Assembly: GCF_965363235.1 (NCBI RefSeq)
Contig: NC_134851.1
Location: forward strand, 56,672,833-56,736,832
From: Mytilus galloprovincialis
Taxonomy: Eukaryota; Mollusca; Bivalvia; Mytilida; Mytilidae
Direction of reading: 5' to 3'
Length of the DNA: 64,000 nucleotides
Every line of letters starts with the position of its first letter. Position 1 is the first letter of the stretch. A program made the translations under genes and the position numbers. Below the pieces are notes generated by a model, which worked only from the letters and a program-made list of their open reading frames with translations, was not told the origin of the DNA and did no database searches. Shown piece by piece: positions 1-11,647 of the stretch.

Positions 1-1039
1 AATAAAAGTATTGACAGGTAAATGATGTTATTGTCTGTTTAACACACCTTTTTCATTTATCCAACACGTGATATGACGGAATGCAAATACCCCCCAAAAA
101 ACCTGAAAGGATTAAATACTTAAAAGAATAAACCACTGACATTGAAATAAACTGAGATAAAATGATGAAAACGTTTACTGTAAATAGTTCATTCTATTAT
201 TTTCATTTTATCTTATTTGACATATTCTCAAGTGTTCTTAAAAAACCACAATGATCTTGCACTTCCAATTTACGTTCTTAATTATCCTCGGATTTCTTTT
301 GTGATTTTACTTTAACTGGCATACATGAAACCAAACGAATACGTCATCGATTTGGTATGTGACCCTAATATGTTTGCACATGAACTTAAACTGATTTATT
401 TCCTTATTTCATTGTTGTAGCTGGGTATTATGTATACACGGCATTTTATATTTTGACCGCATACCTACTATCTGATAAGGTTAGAAGAACAGATAAGTGG
501 TTGATATGTTTTTTTTATATTTTAAATGATTCTATTGCTACGGTTGCTTTGATATTATTGTATACCACATTGATAAAATTGAGAGAATGAATAGTTATAT
601 TATTACATTTTATGTTTTTAATTCTTTATATAAGCACATAAAATCCTTTAGCAAAACGTTAGTGCCTTGCACTTATTTTTTAAGTGTATATAAGTAAGTG
701 TCATATATGAAACGCCAACAATACTTCCTGGTTATGGTATGTGACCTCAATATATTTGCACACGAACTTAAATCGTTGTATTTCATAGTTTCATTTATTA
801 TATAATATATTTTCAAACAATTTCATTCAGACCTTCTTCCTGTTAAGGTTAGTAAAAAAGATGAGTTGCTGATGTTAACGATCAATTAGGTAAGGTAACA
901 ATTTTACTGCTAGGACATATAAATTCTGGTTTCATTATGTTTGTTTGTTTACATGGTATAGCACATGAAAAAAAAATGAATTTTTACTGTGTATATTTCC
1001 ATGTCTTTATTCTAATTTGAAAGATCAATTTTCAAAGAT

Positions 1040-1190
1040 AATATACTCGTTCATTCGGGCCGTTTATAGCTTGTTGTTCGGTGTGAGCCAAGGCTCCATG
1101 TTCACGGCCGTACATTGTCCTATAATGGTTTACTTCTATATTGGGATGGAAAGTTGTCTCATTGGCACTTCATCTTCCTATATCTAATGG
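1040..1190 (+). repeat. Interspersed repeat family A, fragment
   Basis: The stretch carries CGTTTATAGCTTGTTGTTCG, then CCTATAATGGTTTACTTCTA, then GTTGTCTCATTGGCACTTCA. The same ordered motifs recur at 3140-3529, 7018-7250, 40920-41030 and in reverse at 51545-51890. It is non-coding and I recognise it as an abundant mussel repeat. Confidence 0.6.
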
Positions 1191-2167
1191 TTGCACTTCT
1201 GTAAATAAAGACAATTTCATTTCCAATAGGAACATATTGTACTATGAAGTTTCGAAAAAAAAAAAACATATCCTAGAATGTCCCTGGGAAGTTTTTTATG
1301 TTTATTTATATTGGTTGTAAAACCGTTATGAGATAAAGCATAGAGATCATACTATGCCAGTACGTTAACAAAGCACTATATATATCAATGAATATCCTAT
1401 ATCTACAAAATGTACCTAACTGAGGCCTGATTTGTGAAACAACAGCAGTATTTACAAAGTACGATCTGTTCATATTTTATCATATATGCTTTTTTTATTT
1501 TGACTCAAGCTGATCTAGAAAGTATAGACATAAGGAATGATTTTTATCTCTTTTCTACTCTTTCTTAATTGTATGTTTTGTTTTTATTGAGAGTTTTGAA
1601 TAAAATGAAAAATGAAAAAGAAAAACAATTTCTATAAAGCCTTGTAAAAAATGTGTTTGGTTCAAGATTGAAGACGTGTGCATTAAATACATAAAATAGT
1701 GCGGATTGACATTTACACGTGACTTTGCCACAATGGTACAGGCGTCAATGCCTTTGTGTACGAAGTCTTGTCTTGTTTAAAAAAATAGGCAGTAAGATCA
1801 AAGGGGAAAGTACAAACTGCCGATAAATTATGTTTAGGAACAAGGTTAACTTCTTTTATTTGTACATTAATAAATTATAGCGTACATCTTGGATTATTCT
1901 TTGTCTTTATCAAACCAAAATAAAAAACGCAAGGTGATTGCTCTTCATTTGTAGGCAACACACATTTGTACCCTACAAGAATTGTATTTCCTTTTGTCGT
2001 TGTTGCTATCTGAAAGTTATGTACAAGCAATATTTTATGTTGCAATACAACCGCACACCTACTACATGTTAAGGTTAAAAAACATATTATTCGTATATTC
2101 TATCAAAATAACAATACTATTGCTATGACAGATGAATTCCGGTTTCATTATGTTTACTGGTAAATAG

Positions 2168-2335
2168 TATTCAAAGGTACCAGGATTATGATTTAGTACA
2201 CCAGACGCGCGTTTCGTCTTCATATATAAGACTCATCAGTGACGCTCATATCAAAATATTTATAAAGCCAAACAAGTACAAAGTTAAAGAGCATTGAAGA
2301 TTCAAAATTCCAAAAAGTTGTGCCAAATACGGCAC
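2168..2335 (+). repeat. Interspersed repeat family B, near-full copy
   Basis: Ordered motifs are GGTACCAGGATTATGATTT, ACGCCAGACGCGCGTTTCGT (one mismatch here), AGACTCATCAGTGACGCTCA, and a tail ending GTGCCAAATACGG. The same order is found at 23997-24150, in reverse at 32246-32330 and 20985-21010, and in split form around 3139/3530. Copies differ by several per cent, so this is an interspersed element and not a local duplication. No protein is encoded. Confidence 0.7.
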
Positions 2336-3099
2336 ATTGATTAAAACACTTAGATAATTAAAAACCAAAGAGGAAGGTGAATGATGCTAATCTACTTCTG
2401 GTTTACTCATACCTACTTTTTGCATCCAAGCATATAGGTTTCCCCAGACTGATTCGATAAATATATGTTTCTATATGTTTTTGCGTGAAATAACGGAGAT
2501 AACTGCCATCTTCCGGTTTACTTATAAAAAATTAAATAAGTCACTGCCGGTCTCATATGATAGCTTTATTCGTATTGATTCCGAAATTGCAAGGTTTATA
2601 TATATCTTTGCCTGTAATAAGGGAGATATTACGTACTTCCGATTTATTGAATGTCACTTCCCAACTTCAATGATATGTTGTTGTTTGTGTATTTAAAACA
2701 AATAGATAGATTTTAGGTACTCTTCCATGTCATATGTATCAAAGAAACACCAAAAGGCAAATACAAATTGCAAATTATGAAAAATTAAAGGCAATAATAC
2801 AAATAGTGTCATGGAACAATGACACAATGACGGTATATATATGTACAGAGTCACGTATAATGGATATTGTATTCCCTAAATCATTTTCAGATTATTACGC
2901 ATAATTAGCAGACCCAATAAGATTACGTAGCATCTAGGTAATGAGCTTGTGCTAGACAAAGCAATATCATTCATTGTGTAGGTTTACCATACATTCTTAT
3001 TCACATTTACATGAGCAAACTGAGTGCAAATGAAAGAAACAACAAAACAAAACAAAAAACGTCAAAACGCAAAAAAGGATTTATTATTGACCTCGAGGT

Positions 3100-3565
3100 T
3101 AATAGTTATTAAAGGTACCAGGCTTATGATTTGATACGCCATACATACATATTCTTATGTTGTACTGTTATACCACTATCCCAAGTTAGGGGGAGGGTTA
3201 GGACCCCACTAACATGTTTAAACCCGCCACATTATGTATGTATGTGCCTGTCCCAAGTGAGGGCCTATAATTCAGTGGTTGTCGTTTGTTCGTGTGTTAC
3301 ATATTGGTTTTTCGTTCATTTTTTTTATATAAATAAGACCGTTAGTTTTCTCGTTTGAATTGTTTTACATTGTCATTCGGGGCCTGTTATAGCTGACTAT
3401 GCGGTATGGGCTTTGCTCATTGTTGAAGGTCGTACGGTGGCCTATAGTTGTTAATGTTTGTGTCATTTTGTTCTCTTGTGGACGGTTGTTTCATTGGCAA
3501 TCATACCATATCTTCTTTTTTTATATATATGTAAGACTCGTCAGTGACGCTGAGATCAAAATACA
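3100..3565 (+). repeat. Family B copy split by a family A insertion
   Basis: The left part of family B (GGTACCAGGCTTATGATTTG ATACGCC) ends at about 3139. Its right part (GTAAGACTCGTCAGTGACGC) resumes at about 3530. Between them, 3140-3529 is a nearly full family A element: CCCAAGTTAGGGGGAGGGTT, CCCGCCACATTATGTATG, CTCGTTTGAATTG, TGGGCTTTGCTCATTG, CATTGGCAATCATACCATAT. The middle of family B (the GCGCGTTTCG core) is absent. Confidence 0.65.
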
Positions 3566-4079
3566 GTATACTTAAAATGATGACAACATGAACGGTAAAC
3601 AGTTCATTCGTTGGAAAACATTTTCTAGTTTTTTTATTACAATCATAAAAGAAAGATTACACTATTAATACTTCTTTGAACCATACACACGTCTCCTAGA
3701 AACATTATACAATGACTTTCATTCAAAATTTACCTAAACGTTTATTTCAAAAGTTTTATTGTCTCTTTATTATAGATGGTATTTGCATAACAACATATCT
3801 ATGATTTCCACGAAAAACAAAATCCTTCAGCAATATGGTTTAAAACAAAATTTAATTGCGCATATTGTATCGTTGGGGATATATTAGTGTCGTATATGGA
3901 ACACAAAAAGTCTTCCTCAATCCGATATGTGACCCCAATATGTTTGCGCATGAGTGTAAACAGTTTAATCAAATTTCATCGTAGTTATCTGTATATTATA
4001 TACAATGGTATTTTCCACTGCGGGAGGACTCATATTTATGTAAGTAGAATTGATAAAAAAAAATATTTGTTGGTTAAAT

Positions 4080-7010
4080 AAATGACTAGATTTGATAGAA
4101 TAAAATATTCTCGCTTTGTAGTCTAGCATATCAGGTTGAACAACAATCAAGATTCTAATAGAAAATTTGTGAATGTTGATAATGATGTCTATCATATATT
4201 AAGTACTAAATACAGAAAGTTTGCCTATTTAAAAAAGGTCTTTAACCAAAGTGTTGTCAAAGGGACACATTTGCTCATATACATTTAATGTAGGCTTTGA
4301 GCTGGTACATTGTATTTGTAACTGGAAGTATTTTCAGATCTCTACATGTCTTTCAGTTGTTGGTTTGTGATATAAAAAGAACCTATCTACGTCCACCATG
4401 TGTATTTGTGTTTGTATTCATCTGATGAGCTAATCTTTTTTCAGCTGATTTTTGAAGTATGAATCTATGTTTATATGAAACCATACGAAATATTTCGTGT
4501 TTATAGTGAACAAAAGGTAAAACATGCGACATAGAGGAAAAAGTGATAAGTATGCTGGATTTGATTGACAACATAGATGTTGAACTTGCAGGAATTCTGA
4601 GCGCCTCTGCTTGCGGTTGGAGTTCCTTCAGACACTTGTCAAAAACAGAAAGATAAAAAAAAACAGATCATTCATTTTCACATTCAAGATATATTAATGA
4701 TGTTCTTTCCACTAACAACCAGACTTGTTTTAGTATTAATGTATCTTTCAGAACTAGAATTTTCAGAAACATTAGACATATTTGGACTGCCCACAGGACA
4801 GTGGCATTGACTATGAAAGTGATAATGACTGAGCCGTATGCGAGATCATTACAGCTGTCGCCGTCAGTACCACTGTCTTACGGGCAGTCAATGTATCACG
4901 ATGATTACAAGTTTTTCAATAAGTTTTTACGTTTATTTCATTGAGAAACCTTGTTTGTTTTAAATTTCATAAATTCAAATTGTTCAAAGCAAACTCGAGT
5001 TATTGTACGATTTCTATAAGAAAGAATATAGATCAGTCATAGTGAAAACTACAAGTCACTGCCATCTTTTAAGTGCAATATTTTAGTCTTTATATTATAT
5101 AAATTCAGAATATAGTTTGCTTTGATTTTAATATTACGGAACCGCGATACCGTATTTGTTAAAGGAACATCACTCTAAACACAAAAACCAAGCTCCACTG
5201 AAATTTTCAATAAAGAATAAAGAATGCCAGGTGTCTTCTTGTGATCTTATAATAGAAGCTTATTCCTAACCAATATGAAATAAATAATGGTATTGCAAGT
5301 CAAAACAAGATCAGCAAAAAAAAAAAAGACAACCACTGAATCACAGGTTCTTGACTTTGGGTAGGTACACGCATACAGAGTGTGACTAGGTTGAACATGG
5401 TATCAGTCATAAGAACGAAGTATTAAAATAAGTTGAAAAAGGTTTAACTCATGAAATGGAAAAATACTTATAACAAAAAAAGTCTAACGTCATTTGCAGA
5501 TTTCAGCAAAATAGTAGGGTTTTGTGTACAAGTCGCACTGCTAATTGAGTATTTTATTATAGCTCTATTCATCATTTCAATACTTTGCAAATATCACATA
5601 ATAATCTTATTCCTTAGTAAATACCGACCGTTTCGAGTGACTGAAATTGTAAAAATAAAACATATCAATTAACATGATTAATATGTCGTCTGGCCAACGA
5701 AACAAAAAGCAAGGTAACAAAGCAACTTTCCTCCAAAAAATAGGTTCATGTTGCTATAAATAATTGACCTTTCAGATGACATTCTTTAGAATTACAGTAA
5801 ATAGGTAAAGTTACGAACTACACGTTATTACTAAACAATGCAGTAAAAACCTGTAAGTACTAGTCGAATCAGTGATTACATGTATTTCTAATTGTTTCAG
5901 TAAATACAGGTAAGCACTGATTTTCGAAGTAAATTTTAAAGTTATTTACTAACTTGATATTTTGGTTGTAAAGTTTGAGACATAATTTAAGAAACCAAAC
6001 AAGAAGGTAAAGGACTGGGATTCGAGTGTTTACTTTTGGGTTAAAAAATCAGGTATTTCAAGACTGTTTGTTCTTTAAATGCAGTTAGCGTTTAAAAACT
6101 GGAAACTGTTTTTTTTTTATAATTTGCAAGAGTTTACATTTTATAAGACCTCCCAACTTAAGTTCAAGGAACAGTAAATGGGCTATGTCATAGATGTTGG
6201 GGTAATTTTGCATATGTTTTGGAGTCGTTTAGTTATATCTGAAAATCGAAAAAAAATAATATTGGTGATACTTAAATGTTCGTTTTAAAATAATCAAATG
6301 GTCACCGACTTCGTTTTTTGTGTATTAACCAATACTTCGTACGTACTGAAAAACATCAAAAAGCAACGTTTTACGGTATATTATGCGATTACGTTACGAT
6401 TATTTCGCCATTTGTTTTGTATTTTTTCACCTAGGACACCACTTTGATTCATGTATACCGAAAAAAAACGAAGTTTGTAACCCTATTATTATTCTACATC
6501 ATAGAAACGGAAATTTTTGTACCAAGCGCATATAGTTTTAGAAGAATGTGGATTTTATGTGCTTTCTATACAATTGACTACCTATTTTGAAAGAATTAAA
6601 TCAATAATATTTCAAAAGATAAGAGATAAATGCATTTTTTTGTTATATTTGCAGATACACTTCATTTGTGCCAAATCTATAGAAATCTGTTACATAGACT
6701 ATTTAAGGCCTTTACCTGACCTTAATGCTTGCAAAAAAAGTTGTATTATACAGGTCATATTGCAGTCACCCACTTTTTCTGTAGCAAGTATTAATACCCG
6801 TTTAGTAGATGTTTAGTATAGTTTAGATGTTTAGTAGGCTAGCTATTGACGTACTAAGAGTATCGGATTTGATTCCAACGCTCAGGGTAAAATAATCGAA
6901 TATATAAGCCCAACCTATGGTTAAATAATGAAAACAAATCTACGGCTGCCATGCATTATTCCTAAATTCAACAGACATGTCTTGAAAATCATTGCCGCGA
7001 TTGTCCTTTG
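4080..7010. other. Non-coding stretch, no gene seen
   Basis: AT-rich sequence with many stops in all frames; open frames are short and lack family motifs. It contains one imperfect hairpin (4785-4889) and a diverged reverse fragment of family A near 5290-5405 (GACAACCACTGAATCACAGG). Nothing else is recognised. Confidence 0.6.
4785..4889. repeat. Imperfect inverted repeat (27-nt arms, 51-nt loop)
   Basis: The left arm at 4785-4811 (GACTGCCC..GGACAGTGGCATTGAC) pairs with the right arm at 4863-4889 (GTCAGTACCACTGTC..GGGCAGTC) with a handful of mismatches. The inner part also holds a weaker pairing (GATAATGA against TCATTA). It could be a small foldback element or a structured transcript; no family was recognised. 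Confidence 0.5.
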
Positions 7011-7017
7011 TTGCTGT

Positions 7018-7250
7018 GTGATACATTTTTGTTTCGTTCGTTTTTGGTACATTAATTAGGCCGCTGGTTTTCTCGTTTTGAATAGTTTTACGTATGTGAT
7101 TACGGGGCCATTTATAGATGACTACGCAGTATGGGCTTTGCTCATTGTAAAAGTCCATACGGTGACGACCTGTAGTAGTTAATTTCTGAGTCATTTAGTC
7201 TCTTTGGGAGTGTTGTTTTATAAGCAATCATACAACATCTTCTTCTTTTT
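7018..7250 (+). repeat. Interspersed repeat family A copy
   Basis: Shares with 3300-3520 the ordered motifs TAGGCCGCTGGTTTTCTCGT, GGGGCCATTTATAGATGACT, TGGGCTTTGCTCATTG and AAGCAATCATACAACATCTT. It is non-coding and diverged from the other copies. Confidence 0.65.
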
Positions 7251-7660
7251 ATTCTTATCTTGAGGTTTTTTTTCATGTTCAATCTGCTGATTATGGTAAT
7301 AGGACTCTATCACATATATTCATTGTACAATTTGAACAACGTCTCATTGAATATTTATTCTTTCTCATCTTTCATTTTCCGGCAATATGTTTTTTGCTGT
7401 TTAACATTGTAAAGGTATATTTTAGGATGATCACATTGTAATAATACTGACTGATCTTCAAATCATCTTTTGATCAGCTGATCATACAATGCAACATTGT
7501 TTCATCAGTTAGTAAATAGATGTCAAAATTCATTCAAAAATTAGTAGATACTGGTAATAACTGGTCAGTTTAAGGAATTACTTGTATTAACCAAGTGCAA
7601 CAGGCATTATAAGTAATACCTAAATTTTAGTAATTACGTGTAATTCCTAATTAGGTATTT

Positions 7661-7790
7661 CTACTTTTCTGTGGAAAGACCTATTGCATTTGTTACATGT
7701 ATGATTATTATAAAGTCTTTCCACTTTTCTGTGGAAAGACCTTTTGTAATTGTTCTAATTATGAGTCTTTCCACTTTTCCGTGGAAAGAC
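7661..7790 (+). repeat. Tandem hairpin motifs GTCTTTCCAC-loop-GTGGAAAGAC
   Basis: Two perfect hairpins lie at 7715-7740 and 7765-7790. Each has a 10-bp stem (GTCTTTCCAC / GTGGAAAGAC) and a 6-nt loop (TTTTCT or TTTTCC). A half copy lies at 7661-7680. Spacing is 60 and then 50 bp. The sequence between the hairpins varies while the stems are intact. They sit at the left edge of the repeat described at 7800-9890. Confidence 0.7.
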
Positions 7791-7799
7791 CTATTGGTT

Positions 7800-9890
7800 T
7801 TCTTCTGATTTTTTTTTTCTTCAGCCTTCGCTGCTTTTTTTTTGTTTCGCAAGATGTCGCTCAGATAATTGGAATATGATATCCAATAGTTTATATGCTT
7901 TTGAAAATGACCCTGCTTAACCGAATACTTTCCAATATAAGAGTTATCTCCCCAAACACTGTTTTTCTTATTATCTCTAAGGCTTCGCAACCGTATAAAA
8001 AAAACCCGACAAATTTATTTTTCCAAATTGCTCGTTATATCGTCATGATGCTCTGTTTAATTTTGACCGAAGCCGTTTAGAGATTCCATATGAGAGGTAT
8101 TTCCCCTTTAGTTATTGATATAAGTGAAATTTACTTTCAACTGGAAAACCATAAGTGATAGAGACCTAGGGTCTTTTGATTTAAACCCCGAAAGCTTCAG
8201 TCCGGAATGAATTTTGTTGATCACTTGCAGACACAGTGTGAAGTGGTTTTAGGTCAGAGTTAATTGCTTTACAAGCTGTCATGATGTTATGGTATTCCAT
8301 CTGATAACAGTAAAAGTTTCAGAAAAGACAATTAACCTTGTATGTTTAGAAAAGAATTTTTATTACAGTTGCAATAATACAATATCTGATGTAATTTGTC
8401 AGAATCACAGGTCACAGTTACATCATTCCCTTTGATGTCCAATAAATGGGATATCTTTTGAATTATGGTATTTAAATCTAGCTAAATCTAACACACAATC
8501 TGGCATTATTTCGTGAATGAAAATAAAAATGGAACCCAACATCCACATATTCCAACATCCTTATTTAACTCATGTCAAACATTACTTAACCTGTCTAAGG
8601 AATAAAAATATTTCATTCCTGGGGATATTTTAATATATTCTAGAAAATCACTAGAACTGACTGGATAAATTTATAGAATTGCTTCCATCAGCATTACTTT
8701 ACCTAATGACCTCTTATCTTGCTGGCTGTCGTTGTAGTGGTCATAAATGCATAGATAAAATGGAATCACACTGAGAGTTTCATTACTACATCACTTGTTC
8801 TGAAAGTGGCGTACTTCGGGGTTTAAGGTTCTTGGTACAACAAAATGAAAATGAGGTCAAGGTCAAAGGTCAAGGTCATGTTCAAAATTTTGATTTTGGC
8901 TTGTTATCTCTTATTTTCAAACATCATATAAGATATGGACAAGATATTTTCACATATTGTTAGTTGCGACATGTCGTAACACATGAATTTTAGTCGTAAG
9001 GGTCCGTAGACATTTGATGCAAGTGTTCCCCCTTTTACATCTAATATTCTCCTTATGGTAATATGACTCATTTACGATTCAAAGTAGAGGCCTAGAAACT
9101 TTTGATTTGAGGTCCTGGGTTGATGACCTTAAAATTGAGCTCAAGGTCATTGGTAAATTTTAACGTTCTCGATTTTGACCTTTGCTTTTACCTCATATGT
9201 ATACATGATAAAGCCATGGGACTTTTTGCAGGAGGTTGCAAACAATGTGACCTTAAAAAAGCCAACCGGAAATGTTCTTTTGTAAACCGGAATTAGCTAT
9301 TTTTTATACTAAATTTATGTAAAAGTACATTGAACCATATATTTTTGGAATCAGTGTCAAGTAAACTATCAAACAATACCGGAAGTAACATCTTTTAAAC
9401 CTGAAGTAAAAAATTATCTCCCTTATTTATATCTTTTTGTATAGAAAGCATATATTCTTGGAATCAGCGGACAAGAGCTGTCATTTGACGCTGAAATTAA
9501 CATTTAAACCCAAATTTTTAATATTTTCAAAATAGATCCTTACTTGTGGAAAAGACCTTCAATTGTTCTCTGAACAATTGGTTTTTAATGATAATTAAAA
9601 AAAAATTCTCCACCAAATTTTGAAATTTTTGTTTCGCATTATTTCGCTTAAATAATTTTTATATAGTATCGTACAGTTTATACGCTTTTAAATTTCACCC
9701 TGCTAAGACGAACAATTTTCTTTGTAAGAGTTATCTCCCTTTTCACTGTTTATCTAATGTGTGCATCTCATTCGTAACAAAAAAAGATATCGACAAAATT
9801 CTTTTTACAAATTGGTCGTTACATCCTCTGGAATTTTTGGCTAATTTGGTTTTCGGTGATTCGGCGAAATTTTATATGAGTTAACTGCTT
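7800..9890 (+). repeat. Two diverged direct copies of a repeat (7800-8080 and 9600-9890)
   Basis: The copies share, in order: TTTGTTTCGCA, a TATGCTTTTGAAAATGACCC-like stretch, AAGAGTTATCTCCC, and a CGACAAAATTCTTTTTACAA-like stretch followed by TTGCTCGTTATATC / TTGGTCGTTACATC. A GTGGAAA(A)GACC motif precedes both (7731, 9547). Between them are other related pieces, for example TTTTGATTT near 8175 and 9100. No open frame survives. It is probably one transposon family or an internally repeated decayed element. Confidence 0.55.
8854..8878 (+). promoter_or_regulatory. Four tandem AGGTCA half-sites (DR0-DR1-DR0)
   Basis: AGGTCA occurs at 8854, 8860, 8867 and 8873 in the same orientation. The middle pair forms AGGTCAAAGGTCA, the DR1 arrangement bound by RXR, HNF4 and COUP-type nuclear receptors. 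It lies inside the repeat-rich 7800-9890 segment, so it may be only part of a transposon. Another DR1 lies at 47804-47816, also in repeat sequence. Confidence 0.35.
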
Positions 9891-9999
9891 TCGTAGTTAT
9901 ATTTTTGAAACGCAAGAACCGTAAGCCATATGAAAAAACTTGAACCAAATTGTTAGTCGCGACATCATATTAGTGGTAAGTTTTTGTGGAAATTGTACG

Positions 10000-10950
10000 C
10001 GTCCTTGTTTAATGGGTTACATGACACTGAAACGGCAAAATGAACAAAATTAACTAATTTTAGCCTCAAACTTTGCAGCTATCATGATGTATACATGCAT
10101 CTTATTGTTATTTATCAACCAAGGTTCGCCTTCCTCCAACACCCCTTTCCCCCGCCCTTTTTTCTTGGTTTCTTTCTTTTTGGAGGAATCCCATTTTTCC
10201 TTGAAGTTCAGTCCTGTACATTTTATCTTAAAAAAAAGCAATCCTTCTTATAAACAAACGTCTAAAATAGAAATTCATCCCGGCAAAAATCTGCTCCAAC
10301 TCATGTGTTTTCTGAAATTAATGGAAGAACGATTTGTTAAAATTCTAAAATAACAGCAGTATCTTTGTGTGATTGCTTTGAACGACTAAAGTTAACCTGT
10401 AAAATATACAAAATGAATCAAGAAAAAAAGTTCCCGTTAGTAGCGATGCGCTTGATTGAGACATAATATTCAATGACGTAAAAAAATTGCTCCTAAATTC
10501 GTAAATATAGCTGAATTCCTACAATCAAATTTCTAAACATGCAGTAAAACATAAGTGTGTGCTCCCGTTAACATGTGCGTAAGATGCATGCATGATCCGT
10601 CATCAATGACCGGTAAATAATAAAACCAATAGTGATCGGTTTTCTCCGATTAATACACGTGTGCTCTGTTCAACGGTCTCATCTGATAAGATATTAATAT
10701 TCTCCAGACATATATATTTGAACGTCACGTAACTTTATAACACCCTCGTGCGCGCGGACCTAAAATTATAATAAAACATTCCATATCCAAATATAGAATG
10801 TGAAGCTTCCCAGAAAAAAATGTAAATAAGTTTTTACAGACAAGTTCGAACAAAATGCCAACACAGCATGTAAAAGAAACCACGAAGTACGAGTTCCAAT
10901 TTAAAATAGAGTAAATTTAAAATAAAAGAAGATGTACTGACTTTTATTCT
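10000..10950. other. Non-coding stretch, nothing recognised
   Basis: No open frame with family motifs, no repeats shared with other parts of the window, and no RNA gene were seen. It lies immediately upstream of the first supported gene. Confidence 0.5.
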
Positions 10951-10959
10951 TTAGGTTAT

Positions 10960-11091
10960 CCTAAGGCTGTCTGTTTGAGAGTGCAATATGTATAAGTCCG
11001 CAGCCACGTCGTTGGTCAGAATATCGACTTTTAGTCCTATGCCTCGCTAAGAGGGAGAGTGCCATGCAGACACTCTTTGAATGAATGAATA

Positions 11092-11125
<34 letters not shown>

Positions 11126-11150
11126 GTAATCAATAAATCTGTTTGATACG
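10960..11150 (+). repeat. Possible LINE-like 3' tail ending in (TGAA)n/(AATC)n
   Basis: A GC-richer stretch (CAGCCACGTCGTTGGTCAGA, CCTCGCTAAGAGGGAGAGTG) runs directly into GAATGAATGAAT and then AATCAATCAATC. A unique segment ending abruptly in a tetranucleotide tract is typical of non-LTR retrotransposon 3' ends. No coding part remains and the family is not identified. Confidence 0.35.
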
Positions 11151-11227
11151 GGGTCCAAGATCGCATTAGATTTTTTTTCGCTTGTTCAAAGAGACCCTAT
11201 CCCATCGGTTTATTTAGTATATTAGCC

Positions 11228-11312
11228 AACCAACCAACCAAAAACCAATCAATCAATGGGTTTAATTAGTATACCAGCCAACCAACCAACCAATCAAGCA
11301 ATCAATCAAAAA
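11228..11312 (+). repeat. CCAA / ATCA tetranucleotide microsatellites
   Basis: Two short runs of CCAACCAACCAA, each followed by CAATCAATCA-type repeats, flank the sequence GTTTAATTAGTATACCAGCC. This suggests a small local duplication of a simple-repeat block (TTTATTTAGTATATTAGCCA versus TTTAATTAGTATACCAGCCA). Confidence 0.7.
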
Positions 11313-11647
11313 ATAAATTATTCATTGTTTTGGAGGGGAAAGACCATCCAACAATTATTTTATAAACAATTTATTTATATTTTCATCTATTTACTGTAAC
11401 ATTTATATGGTAAAAAAATCCAATAGCTATACTGACATAATTTCATGTTTATGATACTTATGATACCTATCCTGAAATTCTCCAGTCATAATTTGTTTTA
11501 CAGTTTATATACTTTTAACCAGGCATTTTGCGGTTGTGTTTTACAAAGCCATGCAAGTCAGTTGTAGTGTTTTTAGATTGGTTATTATTAATATTTGTAT
11601 AATTTTATTTTTTAAGCATTTGATGTAGTTAACCAAGCAACACGAAT

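Larger units (their letters stand above)
158..4060. repeat. Degenerate direct repeats, about 400-bp unit
   Basis: Several blocks in the first 4 kb resemble each other. The stretch around 158-195 (AATGATGA...AACAGTTCATTC-like) recurs near 3574-3610. A block with the core TATGTGACCCCAATATGTTT, followed by a TTTGC(A/G)CATGAACTTAAA-like stretch, occurs near 353-395, 735-775 and 3925-3965. A third block (CCTACTA..TGTTAAGGTTA) is near 465-485, 830-850 and 2055-2075. The spacing between the first two sets is about 380 bp. No coding frame is open across the copies. This looks like an old low-copy repeat or decayed element; the family is not recognised. Confidence 0.45.

Noticed and set aside
6830..6910. 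Possible tRNA-like B box (GGATTTGATTCCAAC)
   Set aside because: It is too diverged from GGTTCGANNCC and no A box at a suitable distance is convincing.
11090..11310. CRISPR-like or regular spaced repeats
   Set aside because: The sequence is plain tetranucleotide microsatellite without unique spacers, and the genome is eukaryotic.
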